From positions 11,542,660 to 11,606,659 of the forward strand of contig CM067311.1 in the NCBI GenBank assembly GCA_034231615.1: 64,000 nucleotides of DNA, read 5' to 3'. Below the pieces are notes generated by a model that saw only the letters and a list, made by a program, of their open reading frames with translations, searched no databases and had not been told where the DNA came from. This stretch comes from Meghimatium bilineatum (Eukaryota > Mollusca > Gastropoda > Stylommatophora > Philomycidae). The position numbers were made by a program, and so were the translations under genes. Below, piece by piece: positions 22,195 through 33,550 of this stretch; positions within the stretch are counted from its first letter, which is position 1, and each line of letters begins with the position of its first letter.

Positions 22195-22383
22195 CGCCCT
22201 TGTGTTGCCGAGGCCCATATAGGGTCAGTGACCCAAAACCATGCTAAAGTCGAAAATGTCAGGCCGAAAGGCGCAGATATCGCAGCAATACTGTAAAAGA
22301 TGGCACAGCGCATTCCGTTCTTCGGACTATATCCTGCTAATCTATAGGAGTTTGAGAGCGAACGCAGAAGAAGACGAAGCAGA
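22195..22383 (+). mobile_element. SINE-A, internally deleted, with imperfect TSD
   Basis: Head CGCCCTTGTGTTGCCGAGGC jumps directly to CCATATAGGGTCAGTGACCC, skipping about 95 bp including the CGACTAA core. It then continues to GAACGCAGAAGAAG. Flanks ATATTCCATGATC (22182-22194) and ATATTCTTTGATC (22384-22396) form a 13-bp duplication with two mismatches. Confidence 0.82.
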
Positions 22384-22524
22384 ATATTCTTTGATCGTGG
22401 CAGACCTATTGACTTTTTAACCTGAGTTCAGAGAGGTCACGAAATCTGAATGAAACTACATATACTATTTCAAATTTGACATCTGGCCATTGCTACACGT
22501 AATGAACCGTTTCCTCTTAGTAAA

Positions 22525-22590
22525 CATACATGGAAACAGTGTCGCTATTATTTGCTCCCGTTACAGCATACGGCAACACACGGAAGACGT
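22525..22590 (-). mobile_element. SINE-A head fragment
   Basis: ACATGGAAACAGTGTCGCTA and ACGGCAACACACGG match the first ~65 bp of SINE-A in minus orientation; the rest is absent. Confidence 0.55.
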
Positions 22591-22724
22591 ATTAGAAAAA
22601 ATAATCTCCAAAACAGATCTTCAAGTGAGTATCAAAAATATGGTCATTTGTTTAAAAATTCTCACAAATCAAACAAAGTTTGTTCAAATGAAATCAAGAA
22701 TACTTTGCCTAGAGTTTTTTGTAT

Positions 22725-23330
22725 AAATCGATCATGGCTCTCCATGGCTCTATCTCAGTATTATGTATCAAGATCGTTGTTATTTTCCTGCCGTGACAGG
22801 TTGTTTAATATTTTCTAACGTTATCGCCCTCTGTCGCTGTTGCCTTCAATCTTGCCTGTTGTGATTATGTTCTCTAAACCTCCTTGTTTCATAAAGAGGC
22901 CAACAAAATGAAGATCGTCTTTTTCTTATATTATTGATTAAGGTCCGTCTCGTATTTGACTATTTCAACACCTCCACATTAGTTGTTCTGCAGTCCATGA
23001 TATTCTCACCATTCTTCTGTAGAACCACATTTCTATTGTCTCTAATTTTCCATTTTCCAGTTTGTTTATTCTCCAAGACTCTCATCCATATGTTAGTATA
23101 GGAGTTTTATAGCACCGCAAAACTCTCTTCCCCACCTCTAATGACAAGGGCATATTACACAATATATTTCTCAATTTTGTGAATTTTATTTTTGCTTGTC
23201 CCATTCTACTTCTTATTTCTGTTGAACAACTTCCATCTAATGTAATCGTTGTGCCTTTATATTCGAATTTGTGTGCCTGTTTTAATACTATATCATTCCC
23301 TTTGATATTACATTATAGAAAATATCCTTA
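22725..23330 (-). pseudogene. LINE-W ORF2 C-terminal relic, longer copy
   Basis: On the minus strand, roughly the last 200 codons of ORF2 can be followed in pieces: KGNDIVLKQAHKFEYKGTTI, then DGSCSTEI.SRMGQAKIKF, the SWRI/ETW-like block, and FYRRMV. The DGRC.TEI.xRI motif is characteristic of the region after the RT palm in this type of LINE. Several stops. It shares its 3' end with 3005-3480. Beyond it, 23563-23751 holds an unassigned 62-codon frame (MRVWHADEVTGPTKFG...); 23760-24420 has no recognised feature. Confidence 0.75.
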
Positions 23331-24419
23331 AAGTCTACAGAATCATAGGAGATGGCTGCATGTGCCAGTAGTAACAGATACAATCAAACCAACTAATGGT
23401 TACAAATCATGGGAATGATATAGTATAACAATTTGAAAAAGCTGAAAGTAAATACCAACAACAGATACTTAAGTCAATCATCAAAGCTCCATAAACATGC
23501 CCTCACTATGAACGCTTAAATAACTACACAGTTCAAAATTTAAAAAAAAGTATCTTTGGAGGATGCGTGTCTGGCATGCTGACGAAGTGACTGGTCCAAC
23601 GAAGTTTGGACCTGATCAACCAGGTGTAAATGGTTACCATCTTAGACTTTTCAATGATCTTCGTGTTAGGGATGTGACCCTGCCATCACATAGAAAGAAA
23701 CTTTCTCTTGCACTGAAGGTGAAAAGAATTAGGCTACTTTCACGCTCCTAGCGTAGATAATCGGGATTCAGATGCTTATATGTGCAAACACAGAATGACT
23801 GCGCTGCATGTATTTTGTTTGCTTTCCAGACTCAGACCACGCAGGAACCAGACATTCGCACTACGACCACACAACGCTGCACTCATATTTGCCATTTGGT
23901 ACTTTTCGCACTAGATCTGTGTTGTTTTTTTTTGGCCAAGTCATCTGGTACTAACATTTTTCAAATAGTTTAGTACTTTTATTTTAAAGGATTAGTGTTT
24001 TAACATTGTTCTCTATTTTCTGATTCTTCTTAGTGTTGTTCACTATTTTCTAATGCTGATTAGTCCTTTTAGCTACCTCTACAATGTTGAACTTTTGTTA
24101 GGAAGACTTAAATGTCAAACAGTGATTAACTAGAGAAAGTAAGTTGTCATCGTGCTTGTACTTTGCCAGGCAAAATATACATACCTTTCGAAGACATTCA
24201 ATTATTATCATGATCATGTACTTACAATACAGTTCAGCGACATTCTGTAAATGTTACAGCTATTGTATGATGGAACATATAGACCGTTGTTCCAACACCT
24301 TCGTTATGATTGCAGATCATTTAATTTAGAAGGTACCTTTATTACAGTTTCATTATGAGTAATAATAATTCTCAACTCTTAAATCTCAATAAATCGAGAT
24401 TTTTAAAATGGATAATAAG

Positions 24420-24423
<4 letters not shown>

Positions 24424-24462
<39 letters not shown>
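24424..24462. repeat. (GA)n microsatellite
   Basis: About 19 perfect GA dinucleotides. Nearby, 24560-24622 has AGCCGAAGACGAATGTGTCA, a possible SINE-B head fragment. Bases 24630-25220 show nothing I can name. Confidence 0.93.
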
Positions 24463-24465
<3 letters not shown>

Positions 24466-25224
24466 AATGTTACTGTAAATACCGTAAATGTTCGATAGCG
24501 GGTAGATTGGATGATTGACAAGCATGATAATTCAACAAAATATTTAAGAAAGCTGAACGGTCATTACTAGCCGAAGACGAATGTGTCAGGCCATTGACGC
24601 AAATAAAAAGTCTATGAGATCTAAGTGATTGTAGTGTAGTAATTTCAGGTGTATCTGCTCATATAAAAAAATCAACAATCTTGATGTCTGGTATTGGAAA
24701 CAACAAATTCAGCATACTACATTACAAACAAGAGTAATGATATTTCTGCAATGACCTTCTTAGTAAAACCATAGGGTATTATTCCGAGAAAAGAAAACAG
24801 TTTGGTGTTGTTTTTGTTGACACAGTGGAACTGTAACGCTGAAGCAATATGCAATGCTAATGAAAGAATATTTGGAAAATAATAGATTTGGTTTGCAAAG
24901 GCTACTTGCACTAGGCAAAGATAATGCATAATGATTGGCAGGTGTAAAAAATGAAAGGTATGTAAAATTAATGTTCATGTCTGAAATTCCTCATCCGAGT
25001 CTAGAAAATGTGCGCCTTTTCTTCAACAAGCTGTGTCGCAAGCTGCAGTTGAGCATCTTCCTAGGAACCTATATTTGTTCCATTGAATATGAAATTAAAA
25101 CATTTACTGAAATGTTTTGAATAGTGATTATAAACTACCTGAGGATGTTCTTTAGAAAAGATTTTATCACAGAAGGTTATGAAAGTTTGTTTCAATCATA
25201 AACATCGTCATCAATTTACAACCT

Positions 25225-25480
25225 GTACATATAAACCCTTTTTGGTCATATAAAGAGACACAACTGTTTAGAAAGACAAATAATGGAGGGAAGAGTACCT
25301 GGAAAGAGGAGATATGGCAGACCAAGAAGACGATGGACTGACGATATTAAAGATAATATGAAATCATCACTAGAAAATGCAAGCCACATCGCCCAAGACA
25401 GAGAGGGGTTCAGAGAGTTCATTGGGAAGACAACGTTCTGGAAAGAAACGTCACATGACCAACACATATAAGCAATAAAG
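25225..25480 (+). pseudogene. LINE-V ORF2 C-terminal relic
   Basis: The frame 25283-25471 reads MEGRVPGKRRYGRPRRRWTD, DIKDNMKSSLENA and REGFREFIGKTTFW, ending at a stop. IMEGxxPGxRxxGRPRRRWxDDIK is the usual C-terminal signature of many LINE ORF2 proteins. Upstream GHIKRHNCLERQ is recoverable in another frame. Copies at 37483-37735 (minus) and 55060-55285 (plus). Confidence 0.8.
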
Positions 25481-25732
25481 CTACAAAAATTGATTGATAA
25501 TTTTCTGACTTTGATTTTGATGAAACTGGAATAAATCTATTTCTAATATTAACTAATATTGTTCAATTCTATTGGAAAACTTTGTAGCATCATCTTGAAT
25601 ATCTTTAACCGTTTTTATGAAATGTTTTTTTGAACCAATTTTGTGTGTTAATTTTTGTCAATGGTTAGTGTCGTTTTCACACAAATAAGTTACAATACAA
25701 AACACAGAAGAATGTTATTTTCTTTCATTTCG

Positions 25733-25990
25733 CTATATACTCCTTTATGCCTTGTAGCGTCAGTAGAAGAAGAGTTCTCAGGGGATGTCGTTTTTGTGTG
25801 CTTCATATATATTTGTTTTCCTTGACTCTTTTATTTCTGTAACCCATCGTTTGCAAGATCTGCCCCTGACTTTGTATCCACCGTGTCTGTATGGTAATGC
25901 TTTTAGAGGGACACTGTCTGATCGTAATTAGACGCATGCGAAAGCCACTTAATCTGTTGTCTTCTGGTGTAATCCAGGATGTGCATTGTG
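25733..25990 (-). pseudogene. LINE-Y ORF2 C-terminal relic
   Basis: Matches the other LINE-Y 3' ends with more divergence: CCTTGTAGCGTCAGTAGAAG, CTGTAACCCATCGTTTGCA and CACTTAATCTGTTGTCTTCT. It contains stops in the ORF2 sense. Confidence 0.7.
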
Positions 25991-25994
25991 TTTG

Positions 25995-26100
25995 TTAGAG
26001 AACTTCGTGAAAATATTGAGAACATCGTGAAAACAGTGATAACTACGTGGAAATAGTAAGAACTTCGTGGAAATAATGAGAACTTCGTGGAAATAGGAGA
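25995..26100. repeat. 21-bp tandem repeat, about 5 copies
   Basis: Unit GAGAACTTCGTGGAAATAAT with small variants (ACATCG, ACTACG). It immediately follows the LINE-Y relic. Confidence 0.85.
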
Positions 26101-26214
26101 CACAATCAATCTGACAACACTGTTTGAAAAACAGAATTATTTAAGCTAATAAAATCAAATAAAGGAAATATTTTAGACATGAAAAGATATGATACCTTGT
26201 TAAAGACCCTCATT

Positions 26215-26376
26215 TTCTTCTTCTTCAGCGTTCGTTCTCAAACTCCCGATAGATCTCTGTAGTAGACAATCATCCTACTAGATTTCCAGCAGGATGTAGT
26301 CCAGAGAATGGAATTTCGTTGTGTCGCCGTATTATTTACGCTAATAGCCTGACAAATCGGTCTTCAGCGGGGTTAA
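26215..26376 (-). mobile_element. SINE-B copy
   Basis: Starts with the tail complement CTTCTTCTTCAGCGTTCGTT and CTCAAACTCCCGATAGATCT, then GATTTCCAGCAGGATGTAGT and CCAGAGAATGGAATTTC. SINE-B shares the GAACGCTGAAGAAG-type 3' end with SINE-A but differs in the middle (an extra AATCATCCTACTAGATTTCC segment). Relatives at 29140-29310 and 39893-40062. Confidence 0.7.
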
Positions 26377-26384
26377 ATACCTTA

Positions 26385-26560
26385 CTTAAAGGTAGATTTG
26401 ATGGAAAGAGAGCAAGATGTAGGCAGAGATACCAATTATATGGAACCAGCATGAGTTAGACAGGATACAGTTTAGCAGAGTGCACTGAAAAGCAAGAGAT
26501 AGAAGTTGGTAAAAGTCCGTTGCATTCAATGGTTAATGCGGAGAAGGCCCCTAATGATGA
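26385..26560 (+). pseudogene. LINE-X 3' end relic
   Basis: LLKGRFDGKRARCRQRYQLY, a stop, then TGYSLAECTEKQEIEVGKSP. This matches the extreme C-terminus of LINE-X at 59930-60120 and the tail at 2285-2400. GGAAAGAGAGCAAGATGTAG is the single-copy counterpart of the minisatellite core at 1795-2245. Confidence 0.7.
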
Positions 26561-26585
26561 TAATATGGGTTTGAAATTGGATCTC

Positions 26586-27298
26586 AGACAGTGATAGAAC
26601 TCAGAACAAACAATGGTAGAACTCAGAACAAACAATGATGGAACTGATCAACCAATGATAGAACTCAGAACAAACAATGATGAAACTCAGATCAACTAAT
26701 GATAGAACTCAGAACAAACAATGGTAGAACTCAGAACAAACAATGGTAGAACAAACAATGTTAGAACTCAGAACAGACAATGGTAGAACTCAGAACGAAC
26801 AATGTTAGAACTCACAACAAACAATGGTAGAACTCAGAACGAACAATGATGGAATTTAGATCAAACAACAATATAACTCAGAACAAACAATGGTAGAACA
26901 AACAATGGTAGAACATACAATGGTAGAACTCAGATTAAACAACGATGTAACTCAGAACAAACAATGGTAGAACTCAGAGAAAACAATGATGGAACTCAGA
27001 ACAACTAATGATAGAACTCAGAACAAACAATGGTAGAACTCAGAACAAACAATGGTAGAACTCAGAGAAAACAATGATGGAACTCAGATCAAACAATGAT
27101 AGAATTCAGATCAAACAACAATATAACTCAGATCAAACAATGGTAGAACAAACAATGGTAGAACAAACAATGGTAGAACAAACAATGGTAGAACAAACAA
27201 TGGTAGAACATACAATGGTAGAACTCAGAACAAACAATGGTAGAACTCACATTAAACAACGATGTAACTCAGAACAAACAATGGAAGAACTCAGAAGG
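26586..27298. repeat. 22-bp minisatellite with 15-bp variant, about 32 copies
   Basis: Unit AATGGTAGAACTCAGAACAA plus AC. In a stretch around 27138-27210 a 15-bp form (AATGGTAGAACAAAC) is amplified. The 15-bp period gives a short VEQTM frame that is a repeat artefact. Confidence 0.93.
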
Positions 27299-27324
27299 TA
27301 GTTATGATTGCATTAAGGAGGGGG

Positions 27325-27510
27325 TTTTTACCTTAAACAAAGACATTCGTCTGTTTTTTAATATGTTTCACAAAATGACTGGATACCTTTTTTGTGAAAT
27401 ATCGATACGTTTTACAGACCTTTTGTCTAAGTTACTAAATGTCATATTCAGATATGTTCAGGAGAGGGTTTCAACACCCTGAACTTCTCCCTTGTCTACG
27501 GTCCTGATAG
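27325..27510 (+). repeat. Dispersed repeat related to 37985-38215
   Basis: Shares GGGTTTTTACC near its start and CTTGTCTACGGTCCTG at its end with 37985-38215 (ATGGTTTACC and CTTATCTACGGTCCTG). The interior is only weakly alike. It may be a short interspersed element; nothing more can be said. Confidence 0.35.
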
Positions 27511-27531
27511 AACTTAAAACTAACAAGAGCA

Positions 27532-28195
27532 CTTCTAAAGTAACCTTATGATTTCTAAAGTTACCTTATCATTTCTAAAATAACCTTATGATTTCTAAAG
27601 TAGCCTTATGATTTCTAAAGTAACCTTATCATTTCTAAAGTAACCTTAACATTTCAAAAATAAACTTATAATTTCAAAAGTAAACTTGTCATTTCTAAGT
27701 AACCATATAATTTCTAAAGTAACCTTATGATTTCTAAAATAACCTTCTGATTTCTAAAGTAACCTTATGATTTCTAAAGTAACCTTATCATTTCTAAAGT
27801 AACCGTATCATTTCTAAAGCAACCTTAACATTTCAAAAGTAAACTTATAATTTCAAAAGTAAACTTGTCATTTCTAAGTAACCGTATCATTTCTAAAGTA
27901 ACCTTATGATTTATAAAGTAACCTTACGATTTCTAAAGTAACCTTATCATTTCTAAAGTAACCGTATCATTTCTAAAGCAACCTTAACATTTCAAAAGTA
28001 AACTTATAATTTCTAAAGTAAACTTGTCATTTCTAAGTAACCTTATCATTTCTAAAGTAACCTTATCATTTCTAAAACAACCTTATCATTTCAAAAGTAA
28101 CATTTATAAAGCAAACTTAACATTTCAAAAGTAACCTTATCATTTCTAAAATAACCTTATCATTTCTAATGTAACCTTATCATTTATAAGAAAGG
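27532..28195. repeat. 20-bp minisatellite with higher-order blocks, about 33 copies
   Basis: Unit TTATGATTTCTAAAGTAACC. A block with CCGTATCATTTC, AAAGCAACCTTAACATTTC and AAACTTGTCATTTCTAAGTA recurs near 27610, 27785 and 27945, so multi-unit blocks were duplicated. Beyond it, 28290-28365 has a 35-bp duplication (ACTCCATCTTTTATAGACA). Bases 28365-29140 contain two unassigned frames (28622-28831 and 28832-29176) with no family motif. Confidence 0.92.
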
Positions 28196-29139
28196 TAACT
28201 AGAACATAGCCTCTCAACTTGTATGTCAACAATAGTAATATCATCAATCTCACGTTCCATTTGAAGAACATATGATAAACCAGCCATTGTTGAACACTCA
28301 TCCAATAAATACAATTCCATCTTTTATAGACATCATCAATAAATACAACTCCATCTTTTATAGACACCATCTCAAAAATAAAACTTGAGCTCAATCATGC
28401 TCCCAAAACTCGACTTTTAAAACGTGATGTTACATTCTTAAAAAGAAAGACATTGTAACAACAGGGGAATTTCAAAATGTATTGCCTAAAGGAATATTAA
28501 TGACACCCCATTAACTCTGATGTTTCTCAAAGTGAGTTCAACATTGAGATCTTCAATTTTGTTCAGAATTCACTGGTATGAATGTTGAAAAAGAAACAAT
28601 AAAAGCTGAAAATCAAGTTTTGTGCCAGTTTTCTTGTCAGGAAAAGAGTTCTTCACACAAACCAATGAGAGTATACAAATTGTAGATGTGACGAGAGGAG
28701 GAAGACTCAACATTAGCGCTTCTATTCACATCCGCGATGTCAACAACGGAAAACTGACGAACCGTATAAAGGTAGATAAGGAGACGAGGCCATTGATAGT
28801 GATAAATGGAGATGTGTCATGTGGAGAATGAATGATCACCAAATATAATTTTTGTTTGGGATTGCCACTTGTTGTCAGTGTACCAAAACTAATGTTGGGT
28901 CTCAAGAACGCGGGAAAGAGTGTTCTCTGGTATTGTGGAAGGGGTAGAATCAAATGTGGCTTGTGTAAATTTGTAATAGTGAGAATTATGAAAAGTATGT
29001 CAACTATTTTGGAAGGTGGGAATACCCGACGTGACCAGAAGCAGGTATTAGGATCAATTAATGCTTGGATGTTGGACAATTTGGTTTCCTTTTTTCTACG
29101 ATTTCATCCATCGACTAGTGTTTTTCACTATCACAATAA

Positions 29140-29310
29140 TCGTCTTCTTCAGCGATCATTCTCAAACTCCCACTGATCTCTCTTGTAGCAGGACAGTAAT
29201 CCTGCTCGATTTCCAGTAGAAAGTAATCCAGAGAATCAACATTTGTTGTGCAGCCGTTTTATTTGGGTAAATGACCCGACGCTTCCGTCTTCATCAGTTC
29301 ACAACCATCA
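29140..29310 (-). mobile_element. SINE-B copy
   Basis: CTTCTTCAGCGATCATTCTC, AAACTCCCACTGATCTCTC, TCGATTTCCAGTAGAAAGTA and CCAGAGAATCAACATTTG follow the SINE-B order. It abuts a LINE-X tail in the same orientation at its right edge. Confidence 0.7.
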
Positions 29311-29418
29311 ATGTTCGTCTCCTCAACGAAAATCGAAAATTTGCTGTAACCGACCTTCAACATCTTCTGTCATTTGCCTAGGTTGTGCACTCTGATGTAC
29401 TGTATCCTTATCATCCAG
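29311..29418 (-). pseudogene. LINE-X 3' end relic
   Basis: GTCTCCTCAACGAAAATCG, ACCTTCAACATCTTCTGTC and TTGTGCACTCTGATGTACTG are the complement of the LINE-X 3' end seen at 2285-2400 and 59930-60030. Only about 100 bp remain. Confidence 0.65.
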
Positions 29419-29667
29419 CGATGTTTTCCCTCAACTTTAATGGTATTTCTTATCAATGTTCGAAGTTTCATATAAATAATTATATATACATAATTTTAGA
29501 ATGCGCAATGTACACACGGGTTCCAGAATAGAATGTTATATTGCGTCGTTGTCATTGATGCGAATAACTGATCAATGTATGATAATAATGGAAATAATTC
29601 CTGTCGTCTTTTTCCATAACTTTCTATCTTCTTCCAGAGATTTCAAGGAAATTAATTTTATAATATC

Positions 29668-29828
29668 AATTCATTGTTTTGTTATTAGTTGACCAGTTGC
29701 CTCTTGCTTCTCTACTATTCTGACATTATTGAAATGAAGTATGAATTATGATATCTCTTCGTTGTTTTGTTATTAGTTGATCAGTTGTCTCTTGCTCCTC
29801 TACTGTTCTGACAATATTGAAATGAAGA
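29668..29828. repeat. Direct duplication of about 87 bp
   Basis: TTGTTTTGTTATTAGTTGAC with CTATTCTGACATTATTGAAA is repeated at 29763-29828 with a few changes. Bases 29830-30480 hold no feature I recognise. Confidence 0.8.
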
Positions 29829-30480
29829 ACTCAGACTTCTTGCGGTGTACCTGAGATGCTTAATGTCTTCCTTTTGGAGGACCTCCTCGTGTTGCGAAAG
29901 GTAGAGATATGTGTTTTCCTTGTAGCTGTATTTATGGATTGTTTAATTCATTTTTGGGTGCTGATTTTTCAGGGAGTGGTGTAGTCTAGTTGTTAGCCAA
30001 CAATTTATTAATGTGTCTCTTGGTTTGCTTATCGCCCAATACCTAATAGAAACGGTTCTTAACATTCTATATAATTTACCATGCCTTTCAAAGTTGTATC
30101 GATATATATATATATTTATCCTTTGAATAATCAACTTCCTGCTCCTCCATAGACAGGTCTGCGACTCCTCAACAAATTTCAAATGTTATTCCGTGACTCC
30201 CCCCTTCCCCAGCAAATATGTGTGGCTCCATAAGGGGTATTTTAGCGCACATTCAGAATAACTTTATTAACCACTTTCTCAAATCTGCTTATTTTTTTTC
30301 CACATGCATGGCACGTTGCAGATTTAACATTGTGTACTTATTTTTCGACTGCGGGTACACTTGGAATATCCTACTTTTATACATGAAGAACAATGCAGAA
30401 ATGTAGTAAACAAAAGGAAAAAAATATTAAATAACAAATAATGATGAATCATGAAGAAACGTGAACGAACGTGGACGAAA

Positions 30481-30790
30481 GTAGAATAATACAGAACAGA
30501 ACAAAATAGAAGTACAGAAGAGAACCGAGTAGAACAATACAGAAGAGAACCGAGTAGAACAGTACAGAACCGAATAATGTAGAACAGTATAGAATAGAAC
30601 AGTGCAGAATAGAACCAAGTAGAACAGTACAGAACAGAAAAGAGTAGAACAGTACAGAACAGAGCAGAGTTTAACAGTACAGAGCACAACAAAATATAAC
30701 AGTGCACAGAAAAAAAACAGAACAGAAAAACACAGAACATATCACAACATTACACAACAGAGTGCAACATTACAATACAGAGTGCAACAG
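30481..30790. repeat. AGAAC/AGTAC degenerate tandem repeat
   Basis: Five-base units (AGAAC, AGTAC, AGAGT) in 10-25 bp groups such as AGAACAGTACAGAACAGAG. The minus-strand frames rich in Phe, Tyr, Cys and Leu are artefacts of the low complexity. Bases 30790-31286 show nothing else. Confidence 0.88.
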
Positions 30791-31286
30791 CACATAACTG
30801 AAAATGACACCAGATACGACTAAGCGATCAAAACAGAGTGTGGGGGTTATTAAATATTGTGAAAGTCATACGAGGGTTAAGGGAAGAGGGAAGCAGGGCA
30901 TTGTGAACGTTTTCCTTACTTTTTACATATTTTTTTAATTATCAAAAGTCAAAGTTGATTCCGCACATCAACGCTCCACCTTTTTTTCCATTTCTATATC
31001 TACGACCTTTGCATTAGGACACCTTGCATAATCATATTTTTAATCAACTTTAATAATCGGAGTTGGGAAGATCTGGACACCATCATCCACATCGTACTTA
31101 AGACAGAAAAGTTAGTAATAATGTGAACAGAGTTTAAACACTTCGTACTTAAAACAGTTAATAATCACGTGAACATAGTTTAACCACTTTTACAATACAG
31201 ACAAGGGTCAATCAATCTAAACTAAAAAAAGAGATTTAAAGGCGTAGTGAAATGACATATTTGTACTCCAATTTCTTCATCTATAC

Positions 31287-31681
31287 CAGGGGTCGGGAAC
31301 CCATGGCACGCGAGCCAGATGTGGCTCTATTGATGGCTGCATCTGGCTCGCAGACAAATGTTCGATTATAAAAAAAAGTTTCTTTAGACTTCTTTATCTA
31401 CATATTAATTTCATTCTACAAATGAGCTAAAATCTACTGCAGCTCAGAATCAGAAGTCACATTAATGGTAATAAATACTCATTATTGATTAGCAGCAGCA
31501 TAACAATGTTATTAAAAAGAATTCAGAGACATAATTATTGTACTTTTAGTGTTGAAAAAACACAAAATGTACACATTTACTTGAATTTTTAGTTTTAAAC
31601 ATAATGATGGCTCTCACATAATTACTTTTCAAAATATGTGGTGTCCATGGCTATCTCAGACAAAAAGGTTCCCGACCCCTT
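31287..31681. mobile_element. hAT-type non-autonomous element, about 395 bp
   Basis: TIRs CAGGGGTCGGGAACC (left) and GGTTCCCGACCCCTT (right; the last base is mutated from G). The subterminal sequence GGCACGCGAGCCAGATGTGG with GCATCTGGCTCGCAG is typical of a widespread hAT subgroup in animals. Flanks CTATAC and ATATAC suggest a decayed duplication. No transposase frame. Confidence 0.82.
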
Positions 31682-31929
31682 ATATACTATTCTCCTAACA
31701 ATCATAGCAGCGATCTATGTGCTGTGAGTACCGCTTATAATAAACAACCCCGCCCCTCAACCGATAACCAACTGGCATCTTCAGAAATTAAGTTACAAGT
31801 TCAAACCATCAGCCTCCTGAGTACAAGGTAAATGGCTTAAATACTTCACCACAGAGATTCCCACAGTTATCTAAACGGCATCATCAAACGGGTGAACCAC
31901 CTTTACAGATACCATGGCTCTAGACATTG

Positions 31930-32122
31930 ATGGCCTCCTAGCATAATTAATTAGGCCCTAGTTCGCTACGTGTTTTGATAATTGTTTGCCTTTTAGATGG
32001 TTACTATTTATATACTTGCAATCGCATGTCAAAAATAGCCAATGCGATTCTAAATAACAAGCACACAATAATTATAACACGTAACGAACTGTGTCCAATT
32101 TAATTTAGCAAACAAGTCTTCC
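31930..32122. mobile_element. MITE-1 copy
   Basis: Left GCATAATTAATTAGGCCCTA faces right TTTAATTTAGCAAACAAGTC. The centre TTACTATTTATATACTTGCA, AAAAATAGCCAATGCGATTC is palindromic. Confidence 0.75.
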
Positions 32123-32216
32123 ACTGGTGTCCGGTCAAGACTGAATTCAAATGTTGAAAGACAGGGACAATGAAACACATCATAAGGAAGCAGTACAATC
32201 TGTGACCCTCGGCATA

Positions 32217-32388
32217 ATAAGACATATTGGCTCATTGAAAACAGGTCTTCTAAAATTGCTCATTTGACTAATTAGCTTGATTTTCATTGGCTTGCACACA
32301 CATCATAGTGACCAATGAAAATCACTGGAATAGTCAAGTGAGTCTTCAAGAAGATTTGATTTCTCATTAACCAGTAGGTTTTTTTTAT
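32217..32388. mobile_element. MITE-2 copy
   Basis: Left AAGACATATTGGCTCATTGA and AGGTCTTCTAAAATTGCTCA face right TGAGTCTTCAAGAAGATTTG and CATTAACCAGTAGGTT. The core is GATTTTCATTGGCTTGCAC with TAGTGACCAATGAAAATCAC. Confidence 0.78.
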
Positions 32389-32499
32389 TGTAGAAGGTCA
32401 TAGTACAAATAATTATTTAGGTACAAAAGCCCGATTATATTGTATCATTGCAATAAAATCATTATACTGCGCTATTTAGACCCGTTATGAAAATAATGT

Positions 32500-32812
32500 T
32501 GGTACTATGAGCGCAGTCCAGTCCCCGTTGCGCCAATTAGTGCCTACCTGTGTGATTATTTTCCTTGCTTATTTTTATCAATTTAAGTTTATCATTTATT
32601 AATTTAAATATAATTATATTTAGGGTTAGGGTTAGTTATGTAAAATATGACTAACACCTAAACTTAACCTTAAAAATGAATATTTTAATTAATTATTACT
32701 TATTTATTGATTTAATATTTAGATCAGATAACCACAAAATGTGTAGGTAGGCAGGCACTAATGGGAAACAAGAACGAAATGTTGGGTTGGACTGCCATCA
32801 TAGTACTATGCT
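32500..32812. mobile_element. MITE-4, about 310 bp
   Basis: Inverted ends GTACTATGAGCGCAGTCCA and TGGACTGCCATCATAGTAC, extending inward (TTAGTGCCTACCTGTGTG with TGTGTAGGTAGGCAGGCA). The centre contains TTTAGGGTTAGGGTTAG, which looks telomeric but is part of an imperfect central palindrome with CTAACACCTAAACTTAACC. Confidence 0.78.
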
Positions 32813-33185
32813 TTTTATCACAGCATTAGTATCCGTTGAGAGAATGGCGTCTTATATTCATGAAACATAGCTCTGGGGAGATCTTCTAACTGCACAAAGG
32901 AAACCTAATGAATCCTATTTCCTAGGGTTGGAAAGTACGCAGACAATCTGTTATTTTGAACGGATGTTGAGCTACATGTTTTCGCAATTTTAATTAATTT
33001 TCTCATTAGAAGAGAGGACGTGAGTTCGTAAGTTCTGCATAATACCGATTCTAACATATCGATGGCAATTCTAGACAATAAACAAACAAGAAAATGGATG
33101 GAATAATGGTTATGAAAATATAGTTGTATAGAAAAATGATGAAAGTACAATATACAAGACTTGAAAAATAATGCGAGTGTGCTGA

Positions 33186-33545
33186 AAGAGATAAATACAG
33201 AAAAGAGATTGTTTAATGATATAAGGAAGATAATTATGGAATTGGGATTATGCATTGATATACACGGAAATAAATACGGAATATGTGTTTATTTTACGGA
33301 TATCAGGGAGATAAATACGGAATATTGGTTGTTTATTGATTTCAGAGAGAGAGAGAATAGGGAATCGGGGTTGTGTAATGATATCAGAGAGATAAATACG
33401 GAATATGGGTTTATTTTACGGATATCACGGAGATAAATACGTAATATGGGTTTATTTTACAGAAATAAGGGAGATATATATGTAATATTGGTTGCTTACT
33501 GATTTCAGATATATATATATATATATGAGAAATATGGATTGCTTA
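33186..33545. repeat. About 43-bp tandem repeat, 8 copies
   Basis: Units contain GAGATAAATACGGAATATGG, GTTTATTTTACGGATATCA or variants with TTGTTTATTGATTTCAGA. The array passes into the next one, sharing the ATATCAG motif. Confidence 0.85.
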
Positions 33546-33550
33546 CTAAT

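Noticed and set aside
23563..23751. 62-codon frame MRVWHADEVTGPTKFG...
   Set aside because: The composition looks more protein-like than most, but with no recognisable domain, start context or splice sites I cannot call it a gene.
28622..29176. Two consecutive frames (69 and 114 codons) as a possible gene
   Set aside because: They are in different frames with a stop between them, an overlapping minus-strand frame is just as long, and I see no family motif.
32619..32640. A chromosome end or telomere fusion
   Set aside because: Only about two and a half TTAGGG units are present, inside a palindromic MITE.
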